From NCBI GenBank assembly GCA_938038445.1, contig CALHRZ010000028.1:55961-119960 (forward strand): DNA of 64,000 nucleotides, given 5' to 3'. The DNA comes from an uncultured bacterium. Its GTDB lineage: Bacteria; Verrucomicrobiota; Kiritimatiellia; CAIKKV01. The position numbers and the translations under genes were made by a program. The notes under the pieces were generated by a model. The model saw nothing but the letters and a program-made list of their open reading frames with translations, searched no databases and was not told where the DNA came from. This document shows, one piece after another, positions 8,531 through 16,453 of the stretch. Position 1 is the stretch's first letter, and every line of letters starts with the position of its first letter.

Positions 8531-9069
8531 CGGCCTGAAATCACGTCCATCAACTGCGCCCAGCCCCGATCGACCGGCATGCGAAACCACAGATAGAACC
8601 CCCAGTGAAGCGCCAATGCATAAAGCGAGGAAACCGCGTCATCCAGCACAATACCCGGTCCCCCCGAAACCCGCTGCAAGGAGCGCGCCGGCCACGGTTT
8701 GAGGATATCCAAAACCCGATGCAAAATAAAACCGCTCGCAAGCAGCCAGGGGAAATCACTCAAGGGAAGACCGGCCATCACCAGCGGAAGGGTGGCGATC
8801 TCGTCCGCCACAATTCGCCGGTCATCCTTCCGCCCCAGCTGTTGCTCCGCCCGATCGCAAAGCAAAACGGAAACAAACAGTAGCGCCGCCTGAACAAGGA
8901 AAAATTCCGCAAAACTCAAAGCGGTTGCCATCCACCAAGCCAAGGGTAACCCCAAAAGGGCCCCGACCGTCGCCGGCACCACCGGAGACCAGCCCAGTCC
9001 CAATCCCGTTGCCAGCACCAAAACCAGAGTGTCCCCCCATTTTCGCATCCCCCGCTTCCCCCCGCTCAT
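8527..9069 (-). CDS. pgpA: Phosphatidylglycerophosphatase A
   Basis: A 180-residue integral membrane protein of the PgpA family, which dephosphorylates phosphatidylglycerol phosphate to phosphatidylglycerol at the inner membrane. The sequence shows the family's N-terminal hydrophobic loop with ATGLGLGWSPVVPATVG, the acidic KDDRRIVADEIATLPLV motif with metal-binding residues, FILHRVLDILKPWP, and the C-terminal GGPGIVLDDAVSSLYA. The start is the ATG overlapping the DUF362 stop (GTATGA). The next gene, hrpB, overlaps by four bases. Confidence 0.93.
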   Translation of the reverse strand: MSGGKRGMRKWGDTLVLVLATGLGLGWSPVVPATVGALLGLPLAWWMATALSFAEFFLVQAALLFVSVLLCDRAEQQLGRKDDRRIVADEIATLPLVMAGLPLSDFPWLLASGFILHRVLDILKPWPARSLQRVSGGPGIVLDDAVSSLYALALHWGFYLWFRMPVDRGWAQLMDVISGR

Positions 9070-10169
9070 ACCACCTCTTTCAGGGTATAGTTCCGACTCC
9101 CCAATCCGTGCCGTTCCAGGGCCCGCACCTGGACCCACGGGTCTTTCCCGTGAATCTTCTCGAACAGATGACGGCCCCGGCCTAATTTCCATTTCCCGAT
9201 CAACGATCCGGGGAGGAAATCCTTCGTTTTAATCGCCTCCAGACTCGCCGTTTCCAGCGCCACCACGTCATCCGAGGCCATCAGCCCAATGTCCGGAACA
9301 ACGTGGGGCGTTGTCATCCCCCAGCAGTCACAGAACATCGTAATCTGCGTTAGGATGTTGATGTGGAACACACGCCCGGCTTGGAAGGGCTCCAATACCG
9401 CCCGTGTCGCGAGAGCCATCCCTTCCTGAAAGTCGCGAAACCCCTGCCGATCCTTCATGGAAAGCGCGCCGGCTGGACAGACGGAGATGCAATGGCGGCA
9501 ATAACGGCAGTGGTGGTAGAAAAGACGAAATCGCTTCTCTTTCCGGTTGACGCTAATCGCACCCGTATCGCAAGCCTCGGCGCAACGTCCGCAGAAAACG
9601 CAAACATCCTTCTTCCATTCGATCCCCCCCTCCAGCGCATGAATCTTGGCCCGGGTTGCCGCATCCACACAGCCCATGGCCAGATTTTTACAGGCACCGC
9701 CATATCCGCAGTCCCCATGCCCCTTCACGTGGGAGAGGTTGATCAGACACTCCGCGCGGGCAATCGCCCCAAAAATGGATGCCGAGTCCAGAGTCTTAAA
9801 TCCGATGGGTTTTTCGACCACATCCCGATCAAAAGGACCACCGGCTGGAAGAATGGGACAGCCCAGCGTCTCCGCCGTGTACCCCCGTGCCGCAGCCTCG
9901 GCGACCGCTCCCATTCCCCCCTCAGTCACAAATGGCTTTCCGCCGGCATCCTTGACCGCCTGCACGACCATCCGGACCAATAGCGGATGAATCGTGGAAT
10001 ACCCGAGACGCCCCCCCAAATGCATCTTAATCGGCGTCCAGCGCCCTTTGCACAGAGAGGCGAGGTCCACTTTCCGCAGAAGTCGTTGAAGCTTGGCAGG
10101 AAGGGTCGCATCCGCTTCGGGACGAACCGCGCGAACAGAAGCAAACCAAACGGTAGAAGAAGAGGTCAT
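9066..10169 (-). CDS. DUF362 iron-sulfur protein
   Basis: A 367-residue protein with an N-terminal DUF362 domain (about 1-180: VKMHLGG-like, TEGGMG, INLSHVKGHGDCGYGGACKNLAMG) and two ferredoxin-type 4Fe-4S sites (about 190-250: CVFCGRCAEACDTGAI and CRYCRHCISVCPAGAL). DUF362 proteins are widespread in anaerobes and have no firm biochemical role; electron transfer or metal handling is inferred from the clusters. No signal peptide is evident. ATG at 10169 overlaps the gph stop codon, ruling out the longer frame that extends through gph. Confidence 0.88.
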   Translation of the reverse strand: MTSSSTVWFASVRAVRPEADATLPAKLQRLLRKVDLASLCKGRWTPIKMHLGGRLGYSTIHPLLVRMVVQAVKDAGGKPFVTEGGMGAVAEAAARGYTAETLGCPILPAGGPFDRDVVEKPIGFKTLDSASIFGAIARAECLINLSHVKGHGDCGYGGACKNLAMGCVDAATRAKIHALEGGIEWKKDVCVFCGRCAEACDTGAISVNRKEKRFRLFYHHCRYCRHCISVCPAGALSMKDRQGFRDFQEGMALATRAVLEPFQAGRVFHINILTQITMFCDCWGMTTPHVVPDIGLMASDDVVALETASLEAIKTKDFLPGSLIGKWKLGRGRHLFEKIHGKDPWVQVRALERHGLGSRNYTLKEVV

Positions 10170-10819
10170 GTGGCGTTCCCCTTGAGAAAATGGCGGACAA
10201 AATCGTCGAACGACTCGAACGACAAATCCGGAGGATGTTCTCCCGGCTGACCGATGCCATAGCGAAAAAAAACGCTTCGAATTCCCGCACGCCGCGCGGT
10301 TTCGAGATCGGTCCAATGGTCGCCGACCATCCAGCTCCATTCGCGAGAAGCCCCTGTTCGACGGAGGATTTCCTCCACCACCCCCGGGTGAGGTTTCAGG
10401 AAAGGAAGCGTGCCTCCGCCCAACACTGTGTGGAAAAAGGCGCTCATCCCCAACGCCGCCAAAACGCGCTCCGCCATTTCCTGCGGCTTGTTCGTCGCCA
10501 CGGCGAGGCGATGCCCGGCCGACCGAAGCGCCGCCAGCCCTGGGCAAACACCAGGATAAGGGCGGGTTCGGTCAGCCAAATGGGCCGCGTAATGACGGCG
10601 CTGAACAGCTAAAGCCGCATCCCGATCCACGCGGGGTGCGTCCTGCAAAGCACGTTCAACCAAGGCCCGAACCCCGTCCCCAACAAATCCCGTCACCGTT
10701 TCCACCGAGAGCGGCTCCAAACCGAACTCTCGGCGCATGAGGTTGACGGCTGCCGTCAGATCCTCCCGCGAATCCACCAACGTCCCGTCCAAATCGAAAA
10801 TGAAAAGCGAAGCCCCCAC
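10166..10819 (-). CDS. gph: HAD-family phosphoglycolate phosphatase
   Basis: A 217-residue HAD hydrolase. The nucleophile motif FIFDLDGTLVDS, motif II VATNKP, motif III lysine in PFLKPHPGV, and motif IV MVGDHWTDLETARRAG are all visible, with the helical cap between. The pattern fits Gph, which removes 2-phosphoglycolate, although other small phosphate esters are possible. The start codon is a GTG at 10819 with AAGGGAG just before it. Seven bases separate it from the upstream parvulin gene; the downstream DUF362 gene overlaps by four. Confidence 0.85.
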   Translation of the reverse strand: MGASLFIFDLDGTLVDSREDLTAAVNLMRREFGLEPLSVETVTGFVGDGVRALVERALQDAPRVDRDAALAVQRRHYAAHLADRTRPYPGVCPGLAALRSAGHRLAVATNKPQEMAERVLAALGMSAFFHTVLGGGTLPFLKPHPGVVEEILRRTGASREWSWMVGDHWTDLETARRAGIRSVFFRYGIGQPGEHPPDLSFESFDDFVRHFLKGNAT

Positions 10820-10826
10820 CGCTCCC

Positions 10827-11990
10827 TTATTCCGCCCTCTCAGGGACTTCCGGTGCTTCCTCCTCCGCCCCGGTTCCCCCTTCCACCTCCACCGGAATCT
10901 CTTCCTCGTCCTCTTCCCACTCCGCCTCTCCGGCGGAACGAGCGCTTTTCAGTTCGGCTTCCAAGCCCGGATCAATGTACACGGAGGCTTTGGCCTTCAG
11001 GGTGTCAATAAATGGCAAAATGATCTTCCGCCCTTTCATCATCCGGAGATAGTCGCGAATTTGATCATGGCTTTCCTCGAGGGAACGGGTCTGGCCGGCA
11101 TTACGTTCCATCACTTGGACGATGTGATAGCCGAACTGGGTCTCAATGACGGGGCCGATCGCTCCCACCGCCTGAGTGAAGGCCGCCTCCTCGAATTCAG
11201 GAACCATCTGCCCATGGCCGAACGGGGGCAACACGCCGCCTTGCGCCGCCGAAGGACAATCGCTGTTGGCCTTCGCCAGCTCAGCGAAATCAGCGCCCTC
11301 CTCGATCTGCTTGCGCAGCCCTTCGATTTTTTCTTTTTTCTGCGCCTTGGTCGCTTCGTCCGCTTCATCCTCAACCTGCACAAGGATATGCCGCGCTTTC
11401 ACATTCTCCGGCGTGGTAAGGGAAGCCTTGTGCTCCTCGTAAAACGCCTGGATATCTGCTTCCGTCACAGCGCCGGCTTTCTCCATCTCCTCGTCAAACA
11501 ACTTCTTGATCCGGAGATCCTTGCGCAGTCGGGTTCTGAACTCGTCCATCGTCATGTTCTGCATTTCAAGGGCGGATTCAAGAGTCATCCCTTCGGGAAT
11601 GTTGCGGCTGATCATGGCGATCGCCCCCGTGACGTCCTCATCCGTAACCCGTATGCCCCGCTTCTCAGCCTCGCTTTCCAAAACCGTCGTGGCTATGAAA
11701 TTCTCGACTATTTGGGATCGGACATGGCGGCGGAAGGCGTCGGCCTGCGCTTCCGGCAGCATGGGGGCAACCTGTCCATACTGCTCCTCAACTTGGCGGT
11801 CGAGCTCTCCTCGCGTCAGTTGAGCCCCGTTGACCTCTACCATCACGGCGGCAGGATTCTGCACCCCTTTGGTTTGGGCTTGGGACGGCTGTGAAGCCGA
11901 TGACGTCTCGACTCGTTTGCAACCCGCCGCAGCGAGACAAGCAAGGCCGATCGCCGCCGCGAAGACAAGAGTTTGCCGTTTCGTATCCAT
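10827..11990 (-). CDS. Parvulin-type peptidyl-prolyl isomerase lipoprotein (SurA/PrsA-like)
   Basis: A 387-residue secreted foldase. It starts with a lipoprotein signal (lipobox LAAAGC, Cys24), followed by a SurA-N-like helical chaperone region (about 55-195) and a parvulin domain (about 195-310) with ARHILVQVEDE, GADFAELAKANSDCPSA, and FGYHIVQV. The parvulin domain has a lysine-rich insertion after the first strand. The C-terminal 45 residues are strongly acidic (runs of Glu) and probably disordered. ATG at 11990 has GGAG eight bases upstream; a frame continuing upstream to 12353 lacks protein-like sequence. Role: folding of exported proteins in the periplasm or outer membrane. Confidence 0.9.
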   Translation of the reverse strand: MDTKRQTLVFAAAIGLACLAAAGCKRVETSSASQPSQAQTKGVQNPAAVMVEVNGAQLTRGELDRQVEEQYGQVAPMLPEAQADAFRRHVRSQIVENFIATTVLESEAEKRGIRVTDEDVTGAIAMISRNIPEGMTLESALEMQNMTMDEFRTRLRKDLRIKKLFDEEMEKAGAVTEADIQAFYEEHKASLTTPENVKARHILVQVEDEADEATKAQKKEKIEGLRKQIEEGADFAELAKANSDCPSAAQGGVLPPFGHGQMVPEFEEAAFTQAVGAIGPVIETQFGYHIVQVMERNAGQTRSLEESHDQIRDYLRMMKGRKIILPFIDTLKAKASVYIDPGLEAELKSARSAGEAEWEEDEEEIPVEVEGGTGAEEEAPEVPERAE

Positions 11991-12402
11991 GAATTCACTC
12001 CCTGCGCCAGTGGAGGGGCACCGGCCCCGCCCAACAGGACGGAGAAAACCCGGCATCCCACAAAATTGCACTATAGCGTACTCCCTCTCCTTTTGACCAG
12101 CAAAAATCTGCATGCATGCCGCTTTCAAAAACGGGTTCCAAGGTTTAATATCACCGAGGACGGAGTCCCCCCAACGATCCTCTTCCTCAAGTTCCGGCAC
12201 TCTGTGCCGAAAGCCGATTGCGAGGAAGGGTGGCATGCAGACCTCCAGAGAAGGAAAACCCGACAACACCCGACGGCGTGGCGGAAGACCCCCCTCCCGA
12301 AACGGCAATGGCTTACGACCGCTCGGCCCCTTCGCTTTTCGGGACCAAATCACAAGGACCGCGATGCAAACGCGAATGGAAATGATGAGGGTTCATCCGC
12401 TT
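11991..12402. other. Longest gene-free stretch (412 bp)
   Basis: This region lies between the end of the GT2 gene and the start of the parvulin gene, both on the minus strand. It holds a candidate promoter (12070-12099) and a small perfect hairpin, CGGCAC-TCT-GTGCCG, at 12195-12209. Open frames here are short or lack recognisable protein features. No tRNA or riboswitch-like structure was recognised by eye. Confidence 0.5.
12070..12099 (-). promoter_or_regulatory. Predicted promoter for the parvulin-gph-DUF362-pgpA-hrpB operon
   Basis: On the minus strand TGGTCA (-35) and TATAGT (-10) are separated by 18 bases, about 80 bases before the ATG at 11990. The -10 box matches five of six consensus bases; the -35 box four of six. 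Confidence 0.45.
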
Positions 12403-13176
12403 TCAAGCGCTGTTCAGCGATAAGCCGCTTCCTGCTTCCCTCGACATACTGAAACGAAGCCGGGTCATTCGGTAAATGGTCCATGCCGCATCACGCCATC
12501 CTACTTTTTTGCCCTCCGCATACCCGCGAGGATGATAAGAGATCGGCACCTCCATCACGCGTACCGGCAAGCCGCCCGCCCTCCGCATCCGTGCCGCTCG
12601 AAACACCAGTTCCGCCTCAACATCAAACCCGTTGCAAACCGGAATAAACCGCGCATAAACCTCCCGACCCATCGCTTTTAAACCTCCTTCCAGGTCGGTG
12701 AGCCTTAAACCCGTCAACCCATTCGCCCACCCCGTCAACAGACGATTGGCCCATCGCTGAAGAGGCAATAATCCCTTCCCCCCTTCTCGCAGAAAACGGC
12801 TTCCGATCACCATTTCCGCCCGCCCTTCCCAAAGGGGCGCCAGGAGGGCGGGATAATCGGAAGGATCATATTCCAGATCGGCATCTTGGATGAGAAGCAC
12901 GTCGCCCTTCGCGTAACGCCACCCCTCCCGAATCGCAGCCCCTTTGCCCCCTCGTCGGGCACGATGTAACACCCGGACAGGAACATCGGGAAAAATGCCG
13001 GGCAATGTCTCCATAATCTCCGGCGTGCGGTCGGTGGAGCCATCGTCCACCAAAATCACGTCGCGCCCCACCTCCGCCGGCAGCGGTTGTCGGATCACCC
13101 GCTCCACAAGCGCCTCCACGGTCCCCTGCTCATTATGAGCCGGGATCAAAATCGTCACCGTCCGCATTTGTCCCAT
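12403..13176 (-). CDS. GT2 glycosyltransferase (dolichol-phosphate mannosyltransferase-like)
   Basis: A 257-residue GT-A fold glycosyltransferase. The opening TILIPAHNEQGTVEALVERV, the nucleotide-binding VILVDDGSTDRTPEIME, and the metal-binding LLIQDADLEYDP are those of the DPM1-like GT2 group; no transmembrane segments are present. Such enzymes transfer a sugar from a nucleotide donor to a polyprenyl phosphate at the inner membrane, or build polysaccharide. ATG at 13176 is preceded by GGAG; the gene begins 44 bases inside the end of nadE, an unusually long same-strand overlap. An internal ATG at 13167 is an alternative. Confidence 0.88.
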   Translation of the reverse strand: MGQMRTVTILIPAHNEQGTVEALVERVIRQPLPAEVGRDVILVDDGSTDRTPEIMETLPGIFPDVPVRVLHRARRGGKGAAIREGWRYAKGDVLLIQDADLEYDPSDYPALLAPLWEGRAEMVIGSRFLREGGKGLLPLQRWANRLLTGWANGLTGLRLTDLEGGLKAMGREVYARFIPVCNGFDVEAELVFRAARMRRAGGLPVRVMEVPISYHPRGYAEGKKVGWRDAAWTIYRMTRLRFSMSREAGSGLSLNSA

Positions 13177-15100
13177 TTTTCTCCGTCGCGTCTGCGATCC
13201 TTTCCTCTCCCAACGCCCGCGCCTTCAGCTCTCCATACCGCACCGTATAGCGAGGTCCGAGCAACGCTTCGCGATGATCAAAACCAAACGCCCGCCGCTT
13301 CAACGCCAAAATCGGAGGCGCCTGAATGCGCTTGGCAACCGCCAACCCCTGATAATGATTCCACCACCGTTCCAAATCCGCAATAAAAGCCGCTGCCGTA
13401 GGAAAGAGACTGCGAACGTTCCCTTCATATCCAATCCGTTTCTCGAGTTCTCCCCCGAGATACCACTCCAGTATTTCTTCGGGCGTCGTCCGCTCCCACG
13501 TCTCCACCCAACTGCGGAACAAACAATCATGGTAGGAATAAATCAACGGATCTCCCCGGCCCTCCTCCACATTCTGTGCCGGGCTCAACTCCGCCGAAGG
13601 CGTCACCGCAAAAATTCCCTCTGGAATAACGGGCTCTCGGTAAATCGTTTCATTGAGGTAACGGCCCAAGGCATAGACTTCCCCCTTCCATAAGTCCGCA
13701 ATGTTGGCAAAATACCCGCCGAGGTCGCCGTACAGCGTGGCATATCCCACCGTCGCCTCGCTCTTGTTGCTGTTGCACGTGAACACCGCTCCGGCCGCCG
13801 CCGCAACCGCCGCCAGCACCCGGGCTCCGCGATCGCGGGCTTGAATGTTCTCCATAACCGGCTCGGTTAAAAAAAGTCTCTCCTCTACCGCGCCATCTGC
13901 ACTGCGCAACATCAAGCCGTGGAGTTGGCCGCGCGTTGCTTCCACCGAGTCGCCTATCGGAATTTCCCCGTACGCACAGCCAAGCCGAGAGGCCAGTTCG
14001 GCGGCCAGACGCCGCGTCCGAGCAGAGGTAAACGGACCCGGCATATTCACCAACAACAGATCCCGCGGCTCCAGAAGCTGCCGATAAATGGCCGCAACAA
14101 CCGCGGAATCAATGCCGCCGGAAACCCCCACCACCACCCGCCGAACCCCTTGCTGCTCCATGAACCCCCGCGTGCCCACCTCGATCGCCCGATAGAGCTC
14201 CGCCACTCCATCCCGCGTCACCGTCAGCGGCTCTCCCGCCCTCCTTTCAGGCGCTTTGCGCGGACACTCCACCCGGAGAACACCCTCCGTAAACGGGGGC
14301 GGCCCTTTCATTATGCGACCGCCAGGACCATACATCGCCGTCCCCCCATCAAAGGCGAACACCGTCTTTCCATTGTTCTGAACACCCACTCCGTTGATAT
14401 ACATGACCAGTCGCCCGGTCTCCTCCGCCCACCGCGAAAAAACCCGATGCCGTTTGTGCGCCTTGTCGAATGTGTAGGGCGAACAGCTCAGATTGATGAG
14501 CATCAAGGACTCCCGCGCCGCAAGAATCCGAAGAGGAGAAAAGTTATAGTCTGCGTCCCACGCATCCTCACAGAGTGTAAAACCCAAACGGCCGTTCCGT
14601 GTTTCGAAGGGTGCCACAAGATCGGCAGGCGGACGCCCCATTTCCAGGGCCAGCTTTCGGAGATCGAAAAAATGGCGGCTGTCGTCGAATTCGCGATAAT
14701 TCGGCAAAAGCGCCTTGACCGCGTACGGTAACCCCAGTCCATTTTCAGGACATAAAAAATGCCCATTCTCCACCACAAAACAAGCGTTATACTTCCGAGA
14801 ACGCCCATCCTCGTTGCGCCGGTTCCACTCCACCGCCACATTCCCGAACGCCACCGTCACGCCTCGCGCGGCTTCCGCAATCCGCCTCCCTTCGGCCTCG
14901 CATTCCCGCAAAAATGCCGGCCGCTCCCACTCGTCTCCCAATAGATAACCCGGCACCGCCAATTCGGGAAAAACGATCAGATCGGCCCCCGCGTTTCGTT
15001 CCTGCGCAATCACGCGTCGAATGACGGCTCCATTTTCCGCTGGACGACCCGGCCGAATCAACATCTGAACGAGCGCCACGCGAACGGAAGAAGCGTTCAT
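13133..15100 (-). CDS. nadE: Glutamine-dependent NAD+ synthase
   Basis: A 655-residue two-domain enzyme making NAD+ from nicotinate adenine dinucleotide, ATP and glutamine. The N-terminal nitrilase-like amidase (about 1-280) has its triad: Glu in IVFPELAVPGYLLGDE, Lys in YAVKALLPNYREFDD, and Cys in GFTLCEDAWD. The C-terminal synthetase has the PP-loop VVVGVSGGIDSAVVAA and CNSNKSEATVGYATLYGD. Full length for this class. The start at 15100 has AAAGGGGCG upstream. The final 20 residues are poorly conserved in appearance and overlap the GT2 start. Confidence 0.95.
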   Translation of the reverse strand: MNASSVRVALVQMLIRPGRPAENGAVIRRVIAQERNAGADLIVFPELAVPGYLLGDEWERPAFLRECEAEGRRIAEAARGVTVAFGNVAVEWNRRNEDGRSRKYNACFVVENGHFLCPENGLGLPYAVKALLPNYREFDDSRHFFDLRKLALEMGRPPADLVAPFETRNGRLGFTLCEDAWDADYNFSPLRILAARESLMLINLSCSPYTFDKAHKRHRVFSRWAEETGRLVMYINGVGVQNNGKTVFAFDGGTAMYGPGGRIMKGPPPFTEGVLRVECPRKAPERRAGEPLTVTRDGVAELYRAIEVGTRGFMEQQGVRRVVVGVSGGIDSAVVAAIYRQLLEPRDLLLVNMPGPFTSARTRRLAAELASRLGCAYGEIPIGDSVEATRGQLHGLMLRSADGAVEERLFLTEPVMENIQARDRGARVLAAVAAAAGAVFTCNSNKSEATVGYATLYGDLGGYFANIADLWKGEVYALGRYLNETIYREPVIPEGIFAVTPSAELSPAQNVEEGRGDPLIYSYHDCLFRSWVETWERTTPEEILEWYLGGELEKRIGYEGNVRSLFPTAAAFIADLERWWNHYQGLAVAKRIQAPPILALKRRAFGFDHREALLGPRYTVRYGELKARALGEERIADATEKNGTNADGDDFDPGS

Positions 15101-15125
15101 GTGTCGTACGCCCCTTTTTTCTGGC

Positions 15126-15153
15126 ATTATGCCGCAGAACGCGCAAAATACAA
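15126..15153 (-). promoter_or_regulatory. Predicted promoter for nadE
   Basis: Minus-strand TTGTAT (-35) and CATAAT (-10) are separated by 16 bases, about 26 bases before the nadE ATG. The region also serves as the upstream of divergent cutA. Confidence 0.55.
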
Positions 15154-15178
15154 AGCGGGAAAAGGAATCATTCCGCCC

Positions 15179-15511
15179 ATGAAAGCCGCCACCCCGTTCG
15201 CCCTGGTCGTCACGACCGTCGCCCGTAAAACCGACGCCAAAAGGCTCGCGCGCCTCCTCCTCCAGCAAAGGTTGGCCGCCTGCGTGCAAATCCTTCCGAT
15301 CGAAAGCTACTACTGGTGGAAAGGACAGATCGAACGAAATCGAGAATTCCGGCTGGAAGCAAAAACTACCGCCCGCCACGCTCCGACCGCCATGACCGCC
15401 CTCGCTTCCGCTCACCCCTATGAGATTCCCGAAATACTCATCCTCCCCTTCCGGTCCGGCCATCCCCCTTATCTCCACTGGCTGAAACAGGAAACCCAAT
15501 CCGCTCGATGA
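15179..15511 (+). CDS. cutA: Divalent cation tolerance protein CutA
   Basis: A 110-residue CutA1 protein, a trimeric PII-like ferredoxin fold. Recognised from LVVTTVARKTDAKRLARLLLQQRLAACVQI, shown in pieces: the KTDAKRLAR helix, LAACVQI strand, YYWWKGQIERNREFRLEAKT core and HPYEIPEILILP segment. Its role in metal tolerance is known genetically in E. coli but its mechanism is unclear. The start ATG has AAAGGA upstream. It overlaps the next gene by four bases. Confidence 0.93.
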   Translation: MKAATPFALVVTTVARKTDAKRLARLLLQQRLAACVQILPIESYYWWKGQIERNREFRLEAKTTARHAPTAMTALASAHPYEIPEILILPFRSGHPPYLHWLKQETQSAR

Positions 15512-15813
15512 ACCGGCGGAGCAATAAGCCCGTCCGAAAATGCCATGCCTGCCCTCTTAACATGGGCGATCGCTGCTGGGGGTACTCCTCCCCGAGGACC
15601 CAATGGTCCCACGGCCGAATTTGTCCCGCGCGTTACGATGAAACTGTTCATCGCCTCTTCGCTCTTTGGCAAAAACAAGCCTCCGTCCGGTCCCTGCGCG
15701 AAATCCGCCGCGAATTTCTCCACCAGCGGCCCTCACCCCCCTTTTTCTTCCTCGAACGGCAATACGCCCCCCGTCTCCGATCTCTCCGCCGCCTGCTCGG
15801 ATTGGAATTTTAA
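15508..15813 (+). CDS. Small four-cysteine protein, unknown
   Basis: A 101-residue basic protein translationally coupled to cutA (ATGA). The first 40 residues contain four cysteines in the spacing C-x2-C-x7-C-x15-C (CHACPLNMGDRCWGYSSP, then ICPAR), which suggests a structural zinc or iron-sulfur site. The second half is helical and rich in Arg (QASVRSLREIRREFLHQR). No signal peptide or membrane segment. I do not recognise the family. The tight coupling to CutA suggests a metal-related role, but this is inference. Confidence 0.7.
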   Translation: MNRRSNKPVRKCHACPLNMGDRCWGYSSPRTQWSHGRICPARYDETVHRLFALWQKQASVRSLREIRREFLHQRPSPPFFFLERQYAPRLRSLRRLLGLEF

Positions 15814-15892
15814 CAAAACTGCCCAACCCCCCCGAAGAAATGCGCGATGAGAACCGTTTATGATTAGGAATAGGGAAGGACCGAACCTCCCC

Positions 15893-16453
15893 ATGGAAAC
15901 GGTAAACCGAACCGCCCATTCCCGGCCGGATGCCGCGGAAGCGGAGATGAAAGCTGTCATGGCCGCCTACGAACAACCTCTCCTTCGATATGCCGCCTCC
16001 ATTTTGCCCAACCCCCATGCCGCAAAGGATGCCGTTCAGCAGGCCTTCATCCGACTCTGTGCATTCGGCTTCCCCCTGCCCTTCGATCCTCCCGCCCTCC
16101 GCGCCTGGCTTTATCGCACAACGTGGAACACCGCCATTGACCTCCTCCGAGCCGAAAAAAGACGCGCCGTTTTACATGAAAAAGCAGCAGAAATGATCCG
16201 CCCCTCCCCTTCTCTCCCCTCCCCCCATCCGACGTCAAACGACCCTCGCCTCGAGCAACTCCAGCCGGCACTCGCTCGCCTGTCGGAACCCGAACGCCAA
16301 ATCGTCCTTCTCCGATTACAACAGAACCTTTCCTATAAGGAGATCGGCACGATTACCGGCCGCCCCATCGGTTCCGTCGGACGCCTTCTTCACCAGGCCA
16401 TCCAAAAACTGTCCCGTCTCGTCCAATCCCATTCGACGGAGAGTTCCCCATGA
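15893..16453 (+). CDS. ECF-type RNA polymerase sigma factor
   Basis: A 186-residue sigma-70 family factor. Region 2 spans about residues 25-90 (YEQPLLRYAASILPN, DAVQQAFIRLC, LRAWLYRTTWNTAIDLLRAE) and region 4 about 125-180 (LSEPERQIVLLRL, SYKEIGTITGRPIGSVGRLL); region 3 is absent as in ECF factors. It overlaps the next gene, which carries a zinc anti-sigma motif, by four bases, so the two form a coupled sigma/anti-sigma pair. Start choice is uncertain: 15893 or an upstream ATG at 15860; neither has an ideal ribosome site. Target promoters are not visible. Confidence 0.9.
   Translation: METVNRTAHSRPDAAEAEMKAVMAAYEQPLLRYAASILPNPHAAKDAVQQAFIRLCAFGFPLPFDPPALRAWLYRTTWNTAIDLLRAEKRRAVLHEKAAEMIRPSPSLPSPHPTSNDPRLEQLQPALARLSEPERQIVLLRLQQNLSYKEIGTITGRPIGSVGRLLHQAIQKLSRLVQSHSTESSP

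Noticed and set aside
12112..12423. 103-residue plus-strand frame in the 412-base gap
   Set aside because: Rich in Arg, Ser and Pro without domain or ribosome site; overlaps the end of the GT2 gene.
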